The notes under the pieces are model-generated. The model was not told the DNA's origin, made no database searches, and was given only the letters and a program-made list of their open reading frames with translations. This document shows, piece after piece, positions 34,716-46,855 of a DNA stretch of 64,000 nucleotides (within the stretch, counting starts at the first letter, position 1; every line of letters starts with the position of its first letter). A program made the translations under genes and the position numbers. The stretch lies in contig NMRB01002793.1 of NCBI GenBank assembly GCA_002633025.1, forward strand, positions 20,890-84,889, given 5' to 3'. The DNA comes from Notospermus geniculatus. Lineage: Eukaryota > Nemertea > Pilidiophora > Heteronemertea > Lineidae.

Positions 34716-36504
34716 CTGAAAAAAGAATGATTACATTTTTAGGGCTTGGCCTATGTCGTGACTATCGAGCCTGTCATTGCACGCCAATATGGTAGGCCTA
34801 CTGGGGGCTCAGCAGCTTACGGTAGGCCTATGATGTCATCGACATTGTGGCAGATTGGTGAAGATGGCGATTGCGCAAGAAAATTTAGGAAGGACGGTGC
34901 CGTCGGTGGCAGGCATGATGCCCATCATTCCATTCAGTACAGGATTCTTTTTTCCACTGTTTGTCTACTCTTTTAGCTATTATTGGGATGCTGAAAGTGA
35001 ACATTAACATCCAGACTCAAATGTCACTGCACACATAGCCAGCACCTGGCCTAGTATGGGGTTGCCGCTGTGCAGTGCAGAAGCCATGTCGGCCTATGCA
35101 CACGTCATGCACGGCCGGTTTTTGCGCATGACATTGATTGACACGAGGAAGAAGACAGTCAAAAAATTACCCCATTTTCATCTCGAATGCGGCCCAATAT
35201 GTTGAACACGTGTTTGTCAACTTGCTGTTTTGTCTTATACATCTTATACTTCGGTTATTTCATTTGGAACGATTGATTTCACACAGATTTTTGACGGGAA
35301 AAAGTGAAGAAATAAAGCCGGCGTGCTCGACTGGATCAGCAGTCCGCCTTGAATGGGTTCAACTGCGCATGCGGAGCTCAGTTTGCGACATCATTATAAA
35401 ATATCCGAAGACAAATACTTATTTGTTAATATCGATGATGGTAAATTCTCCTATAAAAATGAATTTTGAGATGTTTTATGGAATTGGTTTTATTAAAAAC
35501 GTCAAAAGAGTAATTAATAGTGAAATTGACGTCGGCTGTCCTTCCGAACGATTTTGTTAACTCCGCGTTGATTGGACAACTGTGAATAGGCAAGTGAATG
35601 AAAGAAAGTGCAAAAATGTCCTTTCTCTAGCTTCAAACGACATGGTTATACATTTCACCTTCGTGATATTTGCAAATTACACATTTTGCATTATTTTCTG
35701 AAAAATTGGTGTTTGATGATTCCAGAAATTCGTCTTTTGATTTTGGCTTGGAAAACCCGGAAGTAAATGATAACCAATCAGCATCGCTGAAAGAAAATCA
35801 TCAGCACCGCTACACTATTGGCTGAAGTCGCAAAAGACATGAAAAGTAGATTCAGAAATTCACTTTTTTGTCAAAATATCAGATCTTCTTAGGCATGAAT
35901 TTTGTGCTAATCGTTTACGAATAAACGAGAGAAATCCTGCCCATCTATTAGTTATTCAGTACATTAGTAAGATTTAGTTATTCTGGCTGATGATGTCTAT
36001 TTAGCAAAGAAAAAAAGAAAAGTCTGCTGCCAAAAAAAGTAGAAAAAGTGAAGTGCATGCAATGCATGCATGCAGTGCAGTGACAGTGTGCTAGGCCCAA
36101 GGCCTGCATGCAATGATCAGGTGATGCATGCATACTTCCATTGCCATGATGCTGTCATGCACTGCCAATGTTGACGTTACCATGCCATGGCCACTGTCTC
36201 TGCACTGGAAGGAAGCCCTAGGTTTTTAGCCCCCTACCTCTAAGGCCGAGCCGGCCTACAATCCCCATCCATCATCGGCATCGATCTTGTGTCTCACTAC
36301 ATTATACATACACTAGCACTCACCGGCATTGCAGGGGAGGGGGACTGGGGTCTGGCTGGGGAGTCCAATAGAGTAGGTTTATTTGGCCCAGCCCCAAGCT
36401 ACTTGTATTAGGCCTATCCAGTGCAGCATATTTACTCTTTACATGTTCTCTTTCAGATAGATTGTCTATAAAGAGTGGCGCTGTGATGAATCATTCATGA
36501 ATTG
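34716..36504. promoter_or_regulatory. Divergent region between RanBP2 (-) and FAM122-like (+)
   Basis: No further exon is certain. It should contain RanBP2's first exon and both promoters. A short candidate RanBP2 start exon is ATGCCG at 36324-36329 before a GTGAGTGCT donor, giving MP joined to [10 protein letters not shown] in phase 0. The rest is AT-rich with TAGGCCTA words and a GCATGCA-rich tract near 36050-36180. Confidence 0.4.
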
Positions 36505-38919
36505 ATGGAGGGATCATTCCCAATGGCCGGTAGCCAGATGGAAGTCGATCTCCCATCGACCTCTGGTGGCTCTGGCACCAATCTAAAACGCTCCAACAGT
36601 GCCCCCATGATTAACGCCTTGCCACCTAATACACCAACAGAAGCAGTTCAGGAAACTAATCGGTAGGTGACCATTGATGGCACGTTCTGAAGTTATCGAT
36701 AAATCTGCTCATAAGGCCAAGTTTGCTTGTAAATTGATGTAAATGATAATAATTTTGGCATTTTTGTTGGTTACTTTTTGTGAATTGGGAGATATTTGTC
36801 TCTTTTCAGGTCACACTCGCCAACTCTGTGCTTACCACACCCTCGTCCCCTGGAGTCGACCAGGATTCGACGTTTCAGCTCAAGTAGCGTTGCTCTGTCG
36901 TCGATCCAGGCCACTTCTACACCACTTAATACTGTAAGTTGGGATGTAAGTTATCAATGTGTCACTGCAGAATGTCTGTTGTCTTGTGTATTGAGGCTAT
37001 GCACGTGACGTCATCAGCCAGCGTGACGCCATGTTGGATGGAACTGCGCAGCGCATGTGACGGTCTTTGGCTGCACAGTACCATCCAGCGTGGCATCATA
37101 CCATTGATGACGTCATTTGATGACGTCAGTGCATAGCCTCTATAGAGTTTAGTGTTTACCTTGACCCCACTGATATTTATCTTTATTGAAATTCATTTTC
37201 AGACACCAATCAAAATCCCATCAAGATTACATCAAATCAAAAATGAGGAGAAAGTAAATGTAGTAAACCGTGAAGCTGCCCATGAGAAGTAGGTCAAACC
37301 TTTTGATTGTTTATCTATTCATGATGATTTCAGAAGTCATCAATTTGTGGTTACTCAAACTTTGCTGCTAAATTCTTGTGTATTGATTTCTGATGATACT
37401 GATACTGATACCTGCTCGTCATTCAATGAAACATCTCCAAATTTCTTTCTTCAGAGAAATACAATCAGCCATGCAGATATCTCATTCCTGGGATGATTTC
37501 CACTTAGTAAGTATGACTTCCTTGCAGTTCTATCAGCTGTAAAAGCAAACAGCCAATTTCTCCTCCTAGGATGTCTTCTCTCGTAGGTCTCCAGGCCGTG
37601 ATCATTTGAGGTGTATATCTGTTTCAGGATGATAACCAAGATCATATTCCTCAACCTCCACAAGATGGCGCTACTAGCAACATGCAGGGGGCGAGCAGTG
37701 CACCACAGGTTCAAGACATCCCCATGTCAATGGAGGCGAGTTCGAGTAACTCCTTAGGACCAATAAAACGACAACGATCTTGTAGTGAAACCCTCCATGT
37801 CTTTCCCTCGTTATTCCCTTTGTCAGGGTCACCATCACCAACCAGAGTAGGAAAGGTAAGCTTGTCTAGATGAAGTAAAGAAGAATGGACTCCAGGTCAA
37901 AATCTTAGAAGTGATCCGTTGCATAGTGCAAGAAATAGCGTGCGATCACCGTCACCTGGACCACCCAGACATAAGTCGCCAAACTCCTGTATGTTTTCAC
38001 ACCTGATCTTTGTTGGACAGCTTCTCCAGTTACCGTTGATCTATTTTCAGCAATGTTACTCGCCCTCAATGCAAGCCCCGGTCAGGAATACGACACTTAC
38101 GCCAAGCCCAAGTCCTAGTCCAACCAGAAAAACATTTGCTAGGAGTTTGAGTCCTATCGCAATGAAACCGAGCTCACTGTGCATGAAGAGGAAATGTAAG
38201 ACATTTCGTGGTGGTGGTGGGGGGGGGGGCCTTTCATGATTGATCATGTACAGACTTACTTAGAAGGAACTGCAGATTCACAAGTTAAGATACTTAGATG
38301 ACCGGTGACGGTGTTCAATCACTTGAAAATCAGACAGAGATAAAGTTCATCATTCAACTTCTATTGGGTAGATTGGAGTCACATGCAGTGTTCTCTGTTG
38401 CTCTTGTTACTATAAGACATGCGTTTCTTTTCAGTGGATTGTGATAACGAAAGCTTCAGTAGTTACATGAGTCCCCCGAAGAGATTTAGTACTGGAGCAA
38501 GCACACCTGACCGGCAAGTGGCCCCACATCCCCTCACACACAGGTATGTATCAATACCCTAAGACAGGGAACAGTTGATAAAGCCTGGTGCTTTCCAGTG
38601 TTATGCAGTCACAAAACACTTTAATCACCTCATGACTCCAGTATTTCTATGTTTTATCCCGTCTTCCAGTATATCATCGAGTAGTTTAGAAGACAATAGC
38701 AGCCCAGAACAAATTGTACCACGAGGAACCTCCACAACTTGCACAAGTGGTAATATGCAGTCTCAGAGTTCACCATGTTACACGTTCACGCCGGTCTCGG
38801 TGACGGAGGCGAATGAGAACGTCATAATGACAGACTCGGAGACATCGGAGATCACAGATATTAGTGATAATTCTATGAATCACATGCAGATGTCGCCGGT
38901 GAGGCATGGGAACACGTGA
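36505..38919 (+). CDS. PABIR1: FAM122/PABIR-like inhibitor of PP2A-B55
   Basis: Eight exons (36505-36662, 36810-36933, 37203-37288, 37455-37506, 37628-37855, 38051-38195, 38435-38543, 38670-38919) join in phase to 383 residues. The family signature is clear: LKRSNSAPMI near the N-terminus, then SRLHQIKNEEKVNVVNREA and EIQSAMQISHSWDD, then GSPSPTRVGKQCYSPS and PSPSPSPTRKTFARSLSP. FAM122A (PABIR1) binds PP2A-B55 through the helix around the LHQIK...MQISHSW part and restrains it at G2/M. The many SP/TP and RSxS sites suggest control by CDK and Chk1-like kinases. The animal family has several paralogues, so the symbol is by family, not orthology. The start ATG follows other ATGs in a short leader; the alternative starts give no longer frame. 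Confidence 0.93.
36993..37140. repeat. Foldback element with TGACGTCA sites in FAM122-like intron 2
   Basis: GAGGCTATGCAC on the left pairs with its inverse ending at 37140 (GTGCATAGCCTC). The interior contains three TGACGTCA palindromes, the consensus for CREB/ATF proteins, two of them closely spaced near the right end. Confidence 0.75.
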
Positions 38920-41900
38920 TGAAGCAAGCGACGGTGTCAGACTAAATTGGATCTTGTTGCCTAGGGATTTCTAAGTGCCGATGTTTGCACAGATGGTCCG
39001 CTACCAAAAAGTTCAAGTTATTCAGATATTCATGCATTGAGGCCCTCTTTGAAATAGTTACAACAGGGTCTTGGTTTGAAGGGTCTAAAATAGCTGGGCG
39101 GGGGCTGAGGTTGGTATTTCATGGTCATCAGTACGTTGTTAATATTTCTTCGAAGTATAGGCTCTTTAGCATAGGAATATTTATGACCAAATGTGCTATG
39201 TGCATGATACATTACATCTATGTTAGAGATATTTGCTAGCCTCTAAATCAGTCTTATGGGCCTTTTTGATTTAGTGGGTTATTTTTAGACATCTCTTGTT
39301 GAGCTTAATCACACACATGTAGGGTTAGAGGTCGAGAAGTCCTGTGCTGTCTACACAATCATGGGGACACATGCAATGTAAACATGTACTTGTATTGGTA
39401 GGTAAATACGGTTAGTTGAGTCACAGTCTGTGTGAATTGTGTGTGGTAGATAGAAACAATGATGAGATGACCACCAGACCTGGGTAGTGATGCAGAAAAG
39501 TTTTAATCCCAGCACTAACTTAATTTTCATACGATTGCCAAAATTATACCATTGAGTCTGTGCACGTGAAGATGCCTCTTTGAACACACCAGAAAAGTTT
39601 AAATTAATATTTGCAGAAGAATTCAGTTGCACATTTTGATAGTTAATCACCATATGGAACATATATTTTGTATATATTTTTGCAGCGTTGCATTTTACAG
39701 ATTAGATGTTGTGCTGAGATGGACTTTGGTACTTGTATCAGTTTTTGGTGCGTGGCGTACCGTCATTGTTCATCACGAAGTTTTGAAATCTTGATGTAAT
39801 CTTTTCTCGAGGAATGTTGTCGTATATGCAGGAGGAAACCGGTGGAGCCTGTTCCATCTTGGGGAGAAATCTCGCGTTGTCAGATGTCTTGCACCTCTCG
39901 GTATCTTTCACCTTCTGTGTCATTCTCATGTTTCCACTCACATTAAGTGTGTGTTGATTGTGACGTGAGGTTGGATATGGTACGTACCCCTGATTAACCT
40001 TGTAAAACATCTCGTTTGGTCTGATCATAGGTGTTTTAAAAGACCTTCCCATCGTGAGTGAAAAGTTGAGGGATTGTGATGACTAAAATTCTGTGTGGTG
40101 GAAAAAAGTGTCATCCCAGAACTACAGGGTGTATTGAAGAATTGGAACAATCAGTGATTTTCTGGGCGAGTCTGTAAAGTGGGGAATGGAACGGGAAAGA
40201 GTGTTGCTTTAGTTGAGACATTGATTTAGTGAATGTTTTTATCAGTTAATGGATAATTTGGTTGTCGTTAGTGATGAAATATTTTGTTGTTATGTGTTGG
40301 AGGTCTAATGTTTAAGTATCTATGTGATTCTTCATCTTTTTTTCTCAGGCTACAGTTTGAGGTTTACGTACGGTAATTGAATGCTTCAGCCAGATTCTGA
40401 TGGAACCCCCTATCATTTCCTTACTCGTGTCAAATAGGCCCTAAGTTGATGCCCCTCTCATGGGTGTTAATGCTGTTAGAGTGTTAGGCCCACTGTGTGC
40501 TTGGTCAGCATTGTAAATTAACAATGGAAATGCATAGGAAGGATGCATCAGATTTGACTAGGATTGTGTACAAAAGGTATGCACTGGGAAGTGCCCAGGG
40601 GTTCAGACAGTGAGCTAAAAGAAGATATAAGGTGGTCCTGTTGATATAGGCCTAAGAATGTTCCTCATTTACGCACAAATTTCATTTACCATTGATAGCT
40701 GATTGGATAAGAGTGATTGGTTTGACAGAGTTGCCGTGGAAACCCTGGGAGGTAACTTTAATGGGATTTGATCATTTGGGATGAGTTTGCCAACAGCCCC
40801 CTGGTGGATACAGGCGACTTCGCTTCATGATGTCAGTATCACCTGATCGGACTGTTGTATGTGCTGACAACCAGGAAGACTTAAGATTATTATTAATGTT
40901 CACACAAATTTGCAAAGTTATCATGTTGTAAGGAGTTGATATTTGCCTGTGCCTCACTTGCGTGTTGTCCCACTTAACAAAGAAGCATGCGTGACAATTT
41001 TCATGATCTCTTGTGCCATATCAGTTTATAATGTATAATTTGTTGTGGCAGTCCATCACTTAAGTTCACTTCTGTCCTCTACAATAAGTCTAAAGGTGTT
41101 CCTCCACGTGAAGCTCCGTAGGACTTATGCCAAGACCGATGACACAAACGACTGCCCAGTTTTCTACAACCAAGTTGCCCATAGGGAGCAAACTTGTGAA
41201 GAAAACTCTCACAAGGAGAACCCCTTTCCTCTCCAAAGAAATGGTTTGGCGAGTCTGTTTTAACTTGTTGACTGGCGTATCTTGAAGATGGCCAGTGTGC
41301 TTAATTCATCAGTACTAGTGGCATTGACGAATGTGGATATAATCTTTTATCTTTTAAACAAGTGGTCCATTTCATGGCGAGTTTTCTGCACTTGTTCACA
41401 GACCACATGATCAGGGGAGTTACATTCGGGTTTCAAATCTGACACAGATATTGTGACAGTATCAGCATTCACCGTGTTCACTCTCCAGAGGTAGAAGCAA
41501 CTTCAGCGGCCTGTGTATCACTGTTAGTTGTTCTCTGCTCTGGCTGGGGATTAAACTGGTCCCTTGTCCTTGAGCCGCTCTGCTAGTGTTACGTGCTTGT
41601 GGAGTGACTCGAGGACCAGTCTAGCTGACAATGAGCTACATATAGTATGCCCTGTAACTCGACCTGATCAGCTGAAACCGGAATGCACATGCCTGTGATC
41701 TCCTGGATTCATTAAATCCCAAAATGATGACTCCATGAGGCTGAACAAGTACCAAAAACTCAGATCTCAAAGCAATTTTATGTTTCTTAATCCGTGTAAA
41801 TCTCAATTCTGATCAACTTCATTCTCTTACCATCTGTGCACCAATGTTGTGAATGTAGATTCCAGTTCCGAGTTATTTATATTGTGTACAGTTGTAAATA

Positions 41901-41935
41901 ATGTCCATAAGTAATAAACTATATGCATTTAACAA
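38920..41935 (+). other. Probable long 3' UTR of the FAM122-like gene
   Basis: There is no coding frame of note for 3 kb after the stop, then AATAAA at 41913-41918 within an AT-rich end (GTCCATAAGTAATAAACTA). I take this as one long 3' UTR; an earlier cleavage site cannot be excluded. Confidence 0.5.
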
Positions 41936-42434
41936 GTTGTTTATGTTTGTTCCTCTTGATTGGAGTGAGAGGGGGAAGTTGGGGCTTGATTACATGTCGT
42001 CACGGTGATTATCCTTCTGTGGATGTGGAGGAGTGTCAGCTAAGACTGAGTTGACGTAGAGCTACACTCTACTCGGTATCCGGTACCTGTTTACGTATGA
42101 CACATGGGTAGTGGAAATCTAACAAGGCCGTTTCATAGTACCGGGTCACATAAGACTGAACTATTCGTGGTCCCGATACATGTGTAGAGCGAATCATGCA
42201 CGTTTGTTTTGCTGGATAGCGGATAGTGGATACCGGGTAGAGAGCTCTATGTGAACTCAGCCTTACTGTTTTGATCCTCTCCACAGAACATTTGGAAGTG
42301 ATGAATACAACAGTGGAACCTCTCCATCAAGGACACTTTAGGGACAGGCAGAAACTGTCCCTAATTGAGAGGTGTCCCAATTACAGAAGTGAATATGGAT
42401 GGAAACAACCAAATTGGGACTTAATTTTGGTATT

Positions 42435-42748
42435 CTTAACCCTTTCACTGCCGTAGGTGATGACCGTCGCCCCTCTGGCGACTGCCGTAGGTGACCATCA
42501 CCGCCCTATACAGAAGGTATGTTCAGTTAGTTGGGCTATTCACAGATGGCGCCCCAACAGAAATTACAGGAATTCCCCTGAGACTATCGTTGGTGACCAT
42601 CGTTGCCATGTGCAGAAGGTATGTTTAGTTAGTTTGGCTATTCACAGACGGCACTTCAATCGAAATTAGGGGATTTCCCCAAGAACGGAAAACCGGAAAC
42701 TCGGCAGCATAAAACTTATCTGGGAAACTCAGCAGTGAAAGGGTTAAG
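42435..42748. repeat. Inverted-repeat element with an internal tandem duplication
   Basis: Ends CTTAACCCTTTCACTGC and its inverse GCAGTGAAAGGGTTAAG. Inside, a segment with GGTGACCATC, GCAGAAGGTATGTT and GGCTATTCACAGA occurs twice in tandem (about 110 bp each). Confidence 0.8.
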
Positions 42749-43435
42749 GCTGCAATTACAAAGGATACCGATGGCTTCACAGTCACAACTGGCATGTCCG
42801 TACACCATGTAGCTCTATGTAACTGCAACCTGAGAGGTGTCCTCCTCGCAGAGGTGTCCGCTATGAGAGATTCTATTCTACAGTATTTCATGTACCTACA
42901 ACAAACAGAATAATGTGTAGTAATAGAATATAAAGAAATGATTTATTTGCAACAATGAATATTATCATTATCAGCGTATGAACATAGCAAATACATGTAT
43001 CATGGGGTCGAGCAAGCTTCCTTGTGAACACAATGCATTACCGGAACAAGTTCAAGACTTCTGACTCAACGATCAAAGCTCGGCAGCTTCAAGGTTTGAC
43101 ATGTGTAACTAGTACATGTTAGATTGAGGGAACCTGTTTCTTGGCCACTGATTAATGTCAAATACTGAACCGACTCAACTGCAAAATCTCCATGGCCGAA
43201 CTCTTCTAAACCTGCATCTGTTTTTACAAGGAAACTCACAGGACAATGTCATCAATCATGGTAGGAAACCTCAGAATTCATCAAGGGCTACATACTCAAT
43301 AATCTTCACTGGGTAACATCTTATGTGAGGATACCACAAGAGCTGAATATATGCCGACAAAATTCAACATTTGATCATAATGATTGTGCTTAAAGGGGCC
43401 CTATAGGCAAGCTCACTCTTAGGCTCATATCAGTG

Positions 43436-43600
43436 CGGTCACTTCATCACAGGTGGCACTAGCAACTGATAACCTGAGAATTTGAGCTCAAATGTTGATG
43501 TTAAGTGTATTTTATTTGCAATTCATGTCAGAGTTAGATTCTCATGCCAACCGATCGGTGTAATGAGCATATCAAAATGCCTGAGGAGGCTGCATGAAGG
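43436..43600. repeat. Interspersed repeat, family 3 copy 2
   Basis: Matches 20636-20795 from GGTCACTTCATCACAGGTGG onward with scattered substitutions and small gaps. Confidence 0.75.
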
Positions 43601-44312
43601 GCGCCTTTAAATACACCTTGGCCTCAGAATAATGAACACGGTATTCATCACAATTGTTAAGACTAAACCATTCCAACCATCAATGACTTATGGAGGTGAC
43701 TACCCACATTATACTCAAAGATACATTTAACTTCTTTGCACACATTATGCCTACATACATGCACATGTACGGCACATACCATAAGTTCCTTTCCAAGGTC
43801 ACTCCTACATATAGGATTCGTACCTCAAACCACACAATACCAGTTGCTATTGCATTTTTGGTGGATCACTCACAGAGTAATGTCATCTATAAAAGCCAAT
43901 CAGACCTCAATATGGGCTGAGCTGCTTTATTAAAGATTTCTTTTGAGAGTTAATCAAAGAATGCGGCAGTCACTTCTCACCTTCGAAAGGAAGTTAATAT
44001 GGGATGGATAGTGCCATGTACATGTGTTGAGGGACACAATAATTCCTGGGTACCTAGCTTATAAAGCCACTGTCAGACCAGCAGGCCCATAGTGAAGGGC
44101 CAACAAGCCCAGTTTGCCTAAGGCTTCAACAGAAATACTCTTTATCACAAAATTTCAATCAACATGTTCAACATTTCAAAATCCTTAATTCACAATACCA
44201 TATAAACACTGTACATAAAGTTAATCATGTTTTCAGACCAAGTCTTCTTCAGCTTGGTGTGGAGACACGGTAGAGGCACAAGCCATAATTCATGTGAATG
44301 ATCTGTATTATA

Positions 44313-44617
44313 TAAGGCTGAGTTTACATCGAGGCACACACGACACGAACACACAGGTGAACAATGGCTTCACAAAGGATTCATCCCCATGAAACATTTG
44401 TTCGCCTCCGTGTTTGTGTTGTGTTTGCCTCGATGTAAGCTCAGCCTTAAGCGGGGTTCATTGGCGCACGGATCCGGTCCGTATGCCCCTAGTTTTCCGG
44501 ATACGACAACGCAAAAGGATGACACACGACACAAACACAAAAGCAAACAAAGGTTTCATGGGGATGAATCCTTTGTGAAGCCATTGCTCACCTGCGTGTT
44601 CGTGTCGTGTGTCATCC
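44313..44617. repeat. Pair of related foldback elements
   Basis: 44313-44449 starts TAAGGCTGAGTTTACATCGA and ends with its inverse. 44518-44617 starts GGATGACACACGACAC and ends GTGTCGTGTGTCATCC. Both share the core CAATGGCTTCACAAAGGATT and CATCCCCATGAAAC, in opposite orientation, so they are two members of one family or one element nested near the other. Confidence 0.75.
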
Positions 44618-44970
44618 AATGCAAAGTCATCCTTACAGCAAGGGTCGAAATCAAACTACCGTAATGTTCACATAACCCCTTCACTGGTAAGATCACAACC
44701 TGCTAATTTGAAGTAGACGTCTCATAATGCCTTATCCATATTACAAAGGTATTCATTGGAAAGCTTTCCACCCCTGAGACTCGGTTCCAAAAGTTCGCCA
44801 TAACTTGACAGGATCTCTATTGTATTCTATTGTACAGAATACCAAATGGGATTTAGCACTTTTGTTGAGTGGTGTTTCAATGAATTCCTGTGTGACAGGG
44901 TTTTTCACAATTTCTCACAGTGTGGAGATTTTTCCATTTTTGACAAAGTTACCACCAACAGTGAAGAGTA

Positions 44971-45125
44971 AAGCCTAGCACACATGTCCGACAAAACTCA
45001 ATGCGCCAGGGGTGTTTTTAAAGTCGACTGGCCCAACGCTGTCGACTCGTCATTCAGCCAGATCAGTCGATTTTAATAGACACCCCTAACGCATTGAGTT
45101 TTGTCGGACATGTGCGCTAAGCTTA
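44971..45125. repeat. 155-bp foldback element downstream of the giant gene
   Basis: AAGCCTAGCACACATGTCCG pairs with CGGACATGTGCGCTAAGCTT, extending through ACAAAACTCAATGCG; the centre has AAGTCGACTGG and its near-complement. Confidence 0.8.
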
Positions 45126-45153
45126 AGGCCTACTTGGAAGAGAAATAACCTCT

Positions 45154-46035
45154 TTAGGTATCCTGACATTTTGAACATAACCATTTCAAATTATCTTGAT
45201 CCTGGCTGAAACTGACGCACTGCCAATGGTACCAGGAATGACAGTTGTCACAACACATCGCACGATTATTACACTCCTCACCACACTCAGTGCATGCTAG
45301 GATCTCGCTCGGAGTGATGACAGGTTTGGACTCTACCATTTCCACTTCTTCAGCTTGTTGTTTATCATCAGATTCGACGGACTGTTCCTGCTGGCGGATC
45401 TGTTCCTGAATCGTGACGTACTCGTTAGCGGTTATGATGCTGTCGATAGCAGTAAGGATCTCCTCAGACATACCAGTACCTGCAGTGCTGGTCTGCGCCT
45501 TGGGGCTTGGGGGCGCCACCGCTGCAGCTGACTCATCAATCTTCTGTTGTAACTCTTGCCCGGTCAGTGCATGACTTGCCGCCACATGATCAGTGAGTTC
45601 TTGCTCCGAGTCGAAGCTGACCAAAGCTCCTTGACTCCAGCAGGTCGAGCAGGAGAACATTTTGAGACAATGTGCCTGGCTCGTGTGTCTAAAGAGTTCC
45701 TCTGATGACGAACACATGAAAACCGGGTTAATTTTCTGCGCTATACACATACTGCACATCAGATGATCCTGTAATATCACGATCTTCTGCTCCTCAACCC
45801 CAGCGGTGATCTGTGCGAGCGCTTCGGCAGAGATCGTATGAATTTCTTGATCCACGGTCTCGGGGACGGGCTCAACGCCATCGTACTCCACCATCTCCTG
45901 GATGACCACTTCCTGCATGTTAAATTCATCTTCTTGATCCGACGCCGGAACGTCGATGACCTCTTGTTTAGTCACCGCCGATTCACCAGTCTTCTTCTGA
46001 TACTGTTTTCGGATTGCCTTACGACCATGAGTCAT
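45154..46035 (-). CDS. Terminal exon of the giant gene: C2H2 fingers and PHD finger
   Basis: An 882-bp exon behind a strong acceptor (TTTTCTTCCAG) that begins exactly with ATG in phase 0. The preceding giant exon ends in phase 0 at CAG before GTGAGT (46856), so the two join cleanly. It encodes 293 residues: a basic start (MTHGRKAIRKQYQKK), acidic middle, two C2H2-like fingers (CSMC...H.TSQAH and CSTC...H.VAASH), an acidic linker, and a complete PHD finger at the C-terminus (CTEC...CDNCHSWYHWQC...WLCSKC, the C4HC3 pattern). PHD fingers usually read histone H3 tails. Because the exon starts with ATG, it might instead be a separate small gene with a noncoding first exon. Confidence 0.78.
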   Translation of the reverse strand: MTHGRKAIRKQYQKKTGESAVTKQEVIDVPASDQEDEFNMQEVVIQEMVEYDGVEPVPETVDQEIHTISAEALAQITAGVEEQKIVILQDHLMCSMCIAQKINPVFMCSSSEELFRHTSQAHCLKMFSCSTCWSQGALVSFDSEQELTDHVAASHALTGQELQQKIDESAAAVAPPSPKAQTSTAGTGMSEEILTAIDSIITANEYVTIQEQIRQQEQSVESDDKQQAEEVEMVESKPVITPSEILACTECGEECNNRAMCCDNCHSWYHWQCVSFSQDQDNLKWLCSKCQDT

Positions 46036-46186
46036 CTGGAAGAAAATATTACCTGTTAACATATGGGAGACTTTAAAACTGTTAGATGCCACATCCAAGT
46101 AGCAGTCGGAGAACATCACGGAATTTGACATCACAGAGGCGTGCACGCCACAACGTCATCCATATTGACATGAGGCCGCAGGATAT

Positions 46187-46575
46187 GTGTGGCGGTCTAG
46201 GAAAACCTGGCGGTTGTCGCATTTGAGGAAAGTGTTAATGGCCTTGCTTTGCTGAACCCACACATTTCAATAGCTGACATGTACTACATAACTGGTAACA
46301 GGTAAACAGTAGCTCGGCCTAGTAGATCAGTGCACAGGCAATCTCACAGCCCTCGTTGATCATTCAGTGATCATTCGCCGGATTTTCCTAGACCGCCACA
46401 CGTCTGCAGGGATTGCGCTAGGCTGAAATTTTCTTTAGCCACAGTAATGGAAATGCAATGGATCACTCTGATTTTCTTTAGCCACTGATGTGAATTTTCA
46501 TCATTTTCCTGGTCGTTTTCAAAGATTTCTACCCATTTTGGGCCGTGGCTTATGCTAGCGCAATCCCTGCGTCTG
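46187..46575. repeat. Two adjacent inverted-repeat elements in the giant gene's last intron
   Basis: TGTGGCGGTCTAGGAAAA near 46188 pairs with TTTTCCTAGACCGCCACA near 46383. Right after it, GCAGGGATTGCGCTAG near 46408 pairs with CTAGCGCAATCCCTGC near 46555. Both look like short MITEs; the second abuts the first. Confidence 0.7.
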
Positions 46576-46855
46576 TGATGTTGTGGACTGGGACTGCTAA
46601 CTGGTGGTGGCCTCCGAGTGTCTGACAACAGACAAGCCCGCCATTATCGCATAAACATACAGCAATTCTGTTCAAGATGGAAACAAAGTTCAATGGATGG
46701 ACGACAGACCATTGCCCAGTGATACACCACCCCACCAAGTACGACAAAGAAGCAAACATGGGCTAACGTCATCAATGGAAACAGTTTCTTGCTTTATCTA
46801 AACAGAACACCCAGTCGATTGAAATGGGACCCAAGTCGATTGAAATGGGACTCAC

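Larger units (their letters stand above)
41936..45153. other. Repeat-rich intergenic region
   Basis: No gene is supported. It holds several foldback elements (42435-42748, 44313-44449, 44518-44617, 44971-45125), an interspersed repeat (43436-43600) and GGAACCTCTC...GAGAGGTGTCC repeat words near 42310-42380. TTTATT at 43926 could serve as the polyadenylation signal (minus strand) of the giant gene. Confidence 0.5.

Noticed and set aside
37919-38010. Possible extra FAM122-like exon encoding NSVRSPSPGPPRHKSPNSC
   Set aside because: The acceptor would need phase 2 but exon 5 ends in phase 0, and the direct join 37855 to 38051 reproduces the family motif GKQCYSPS.
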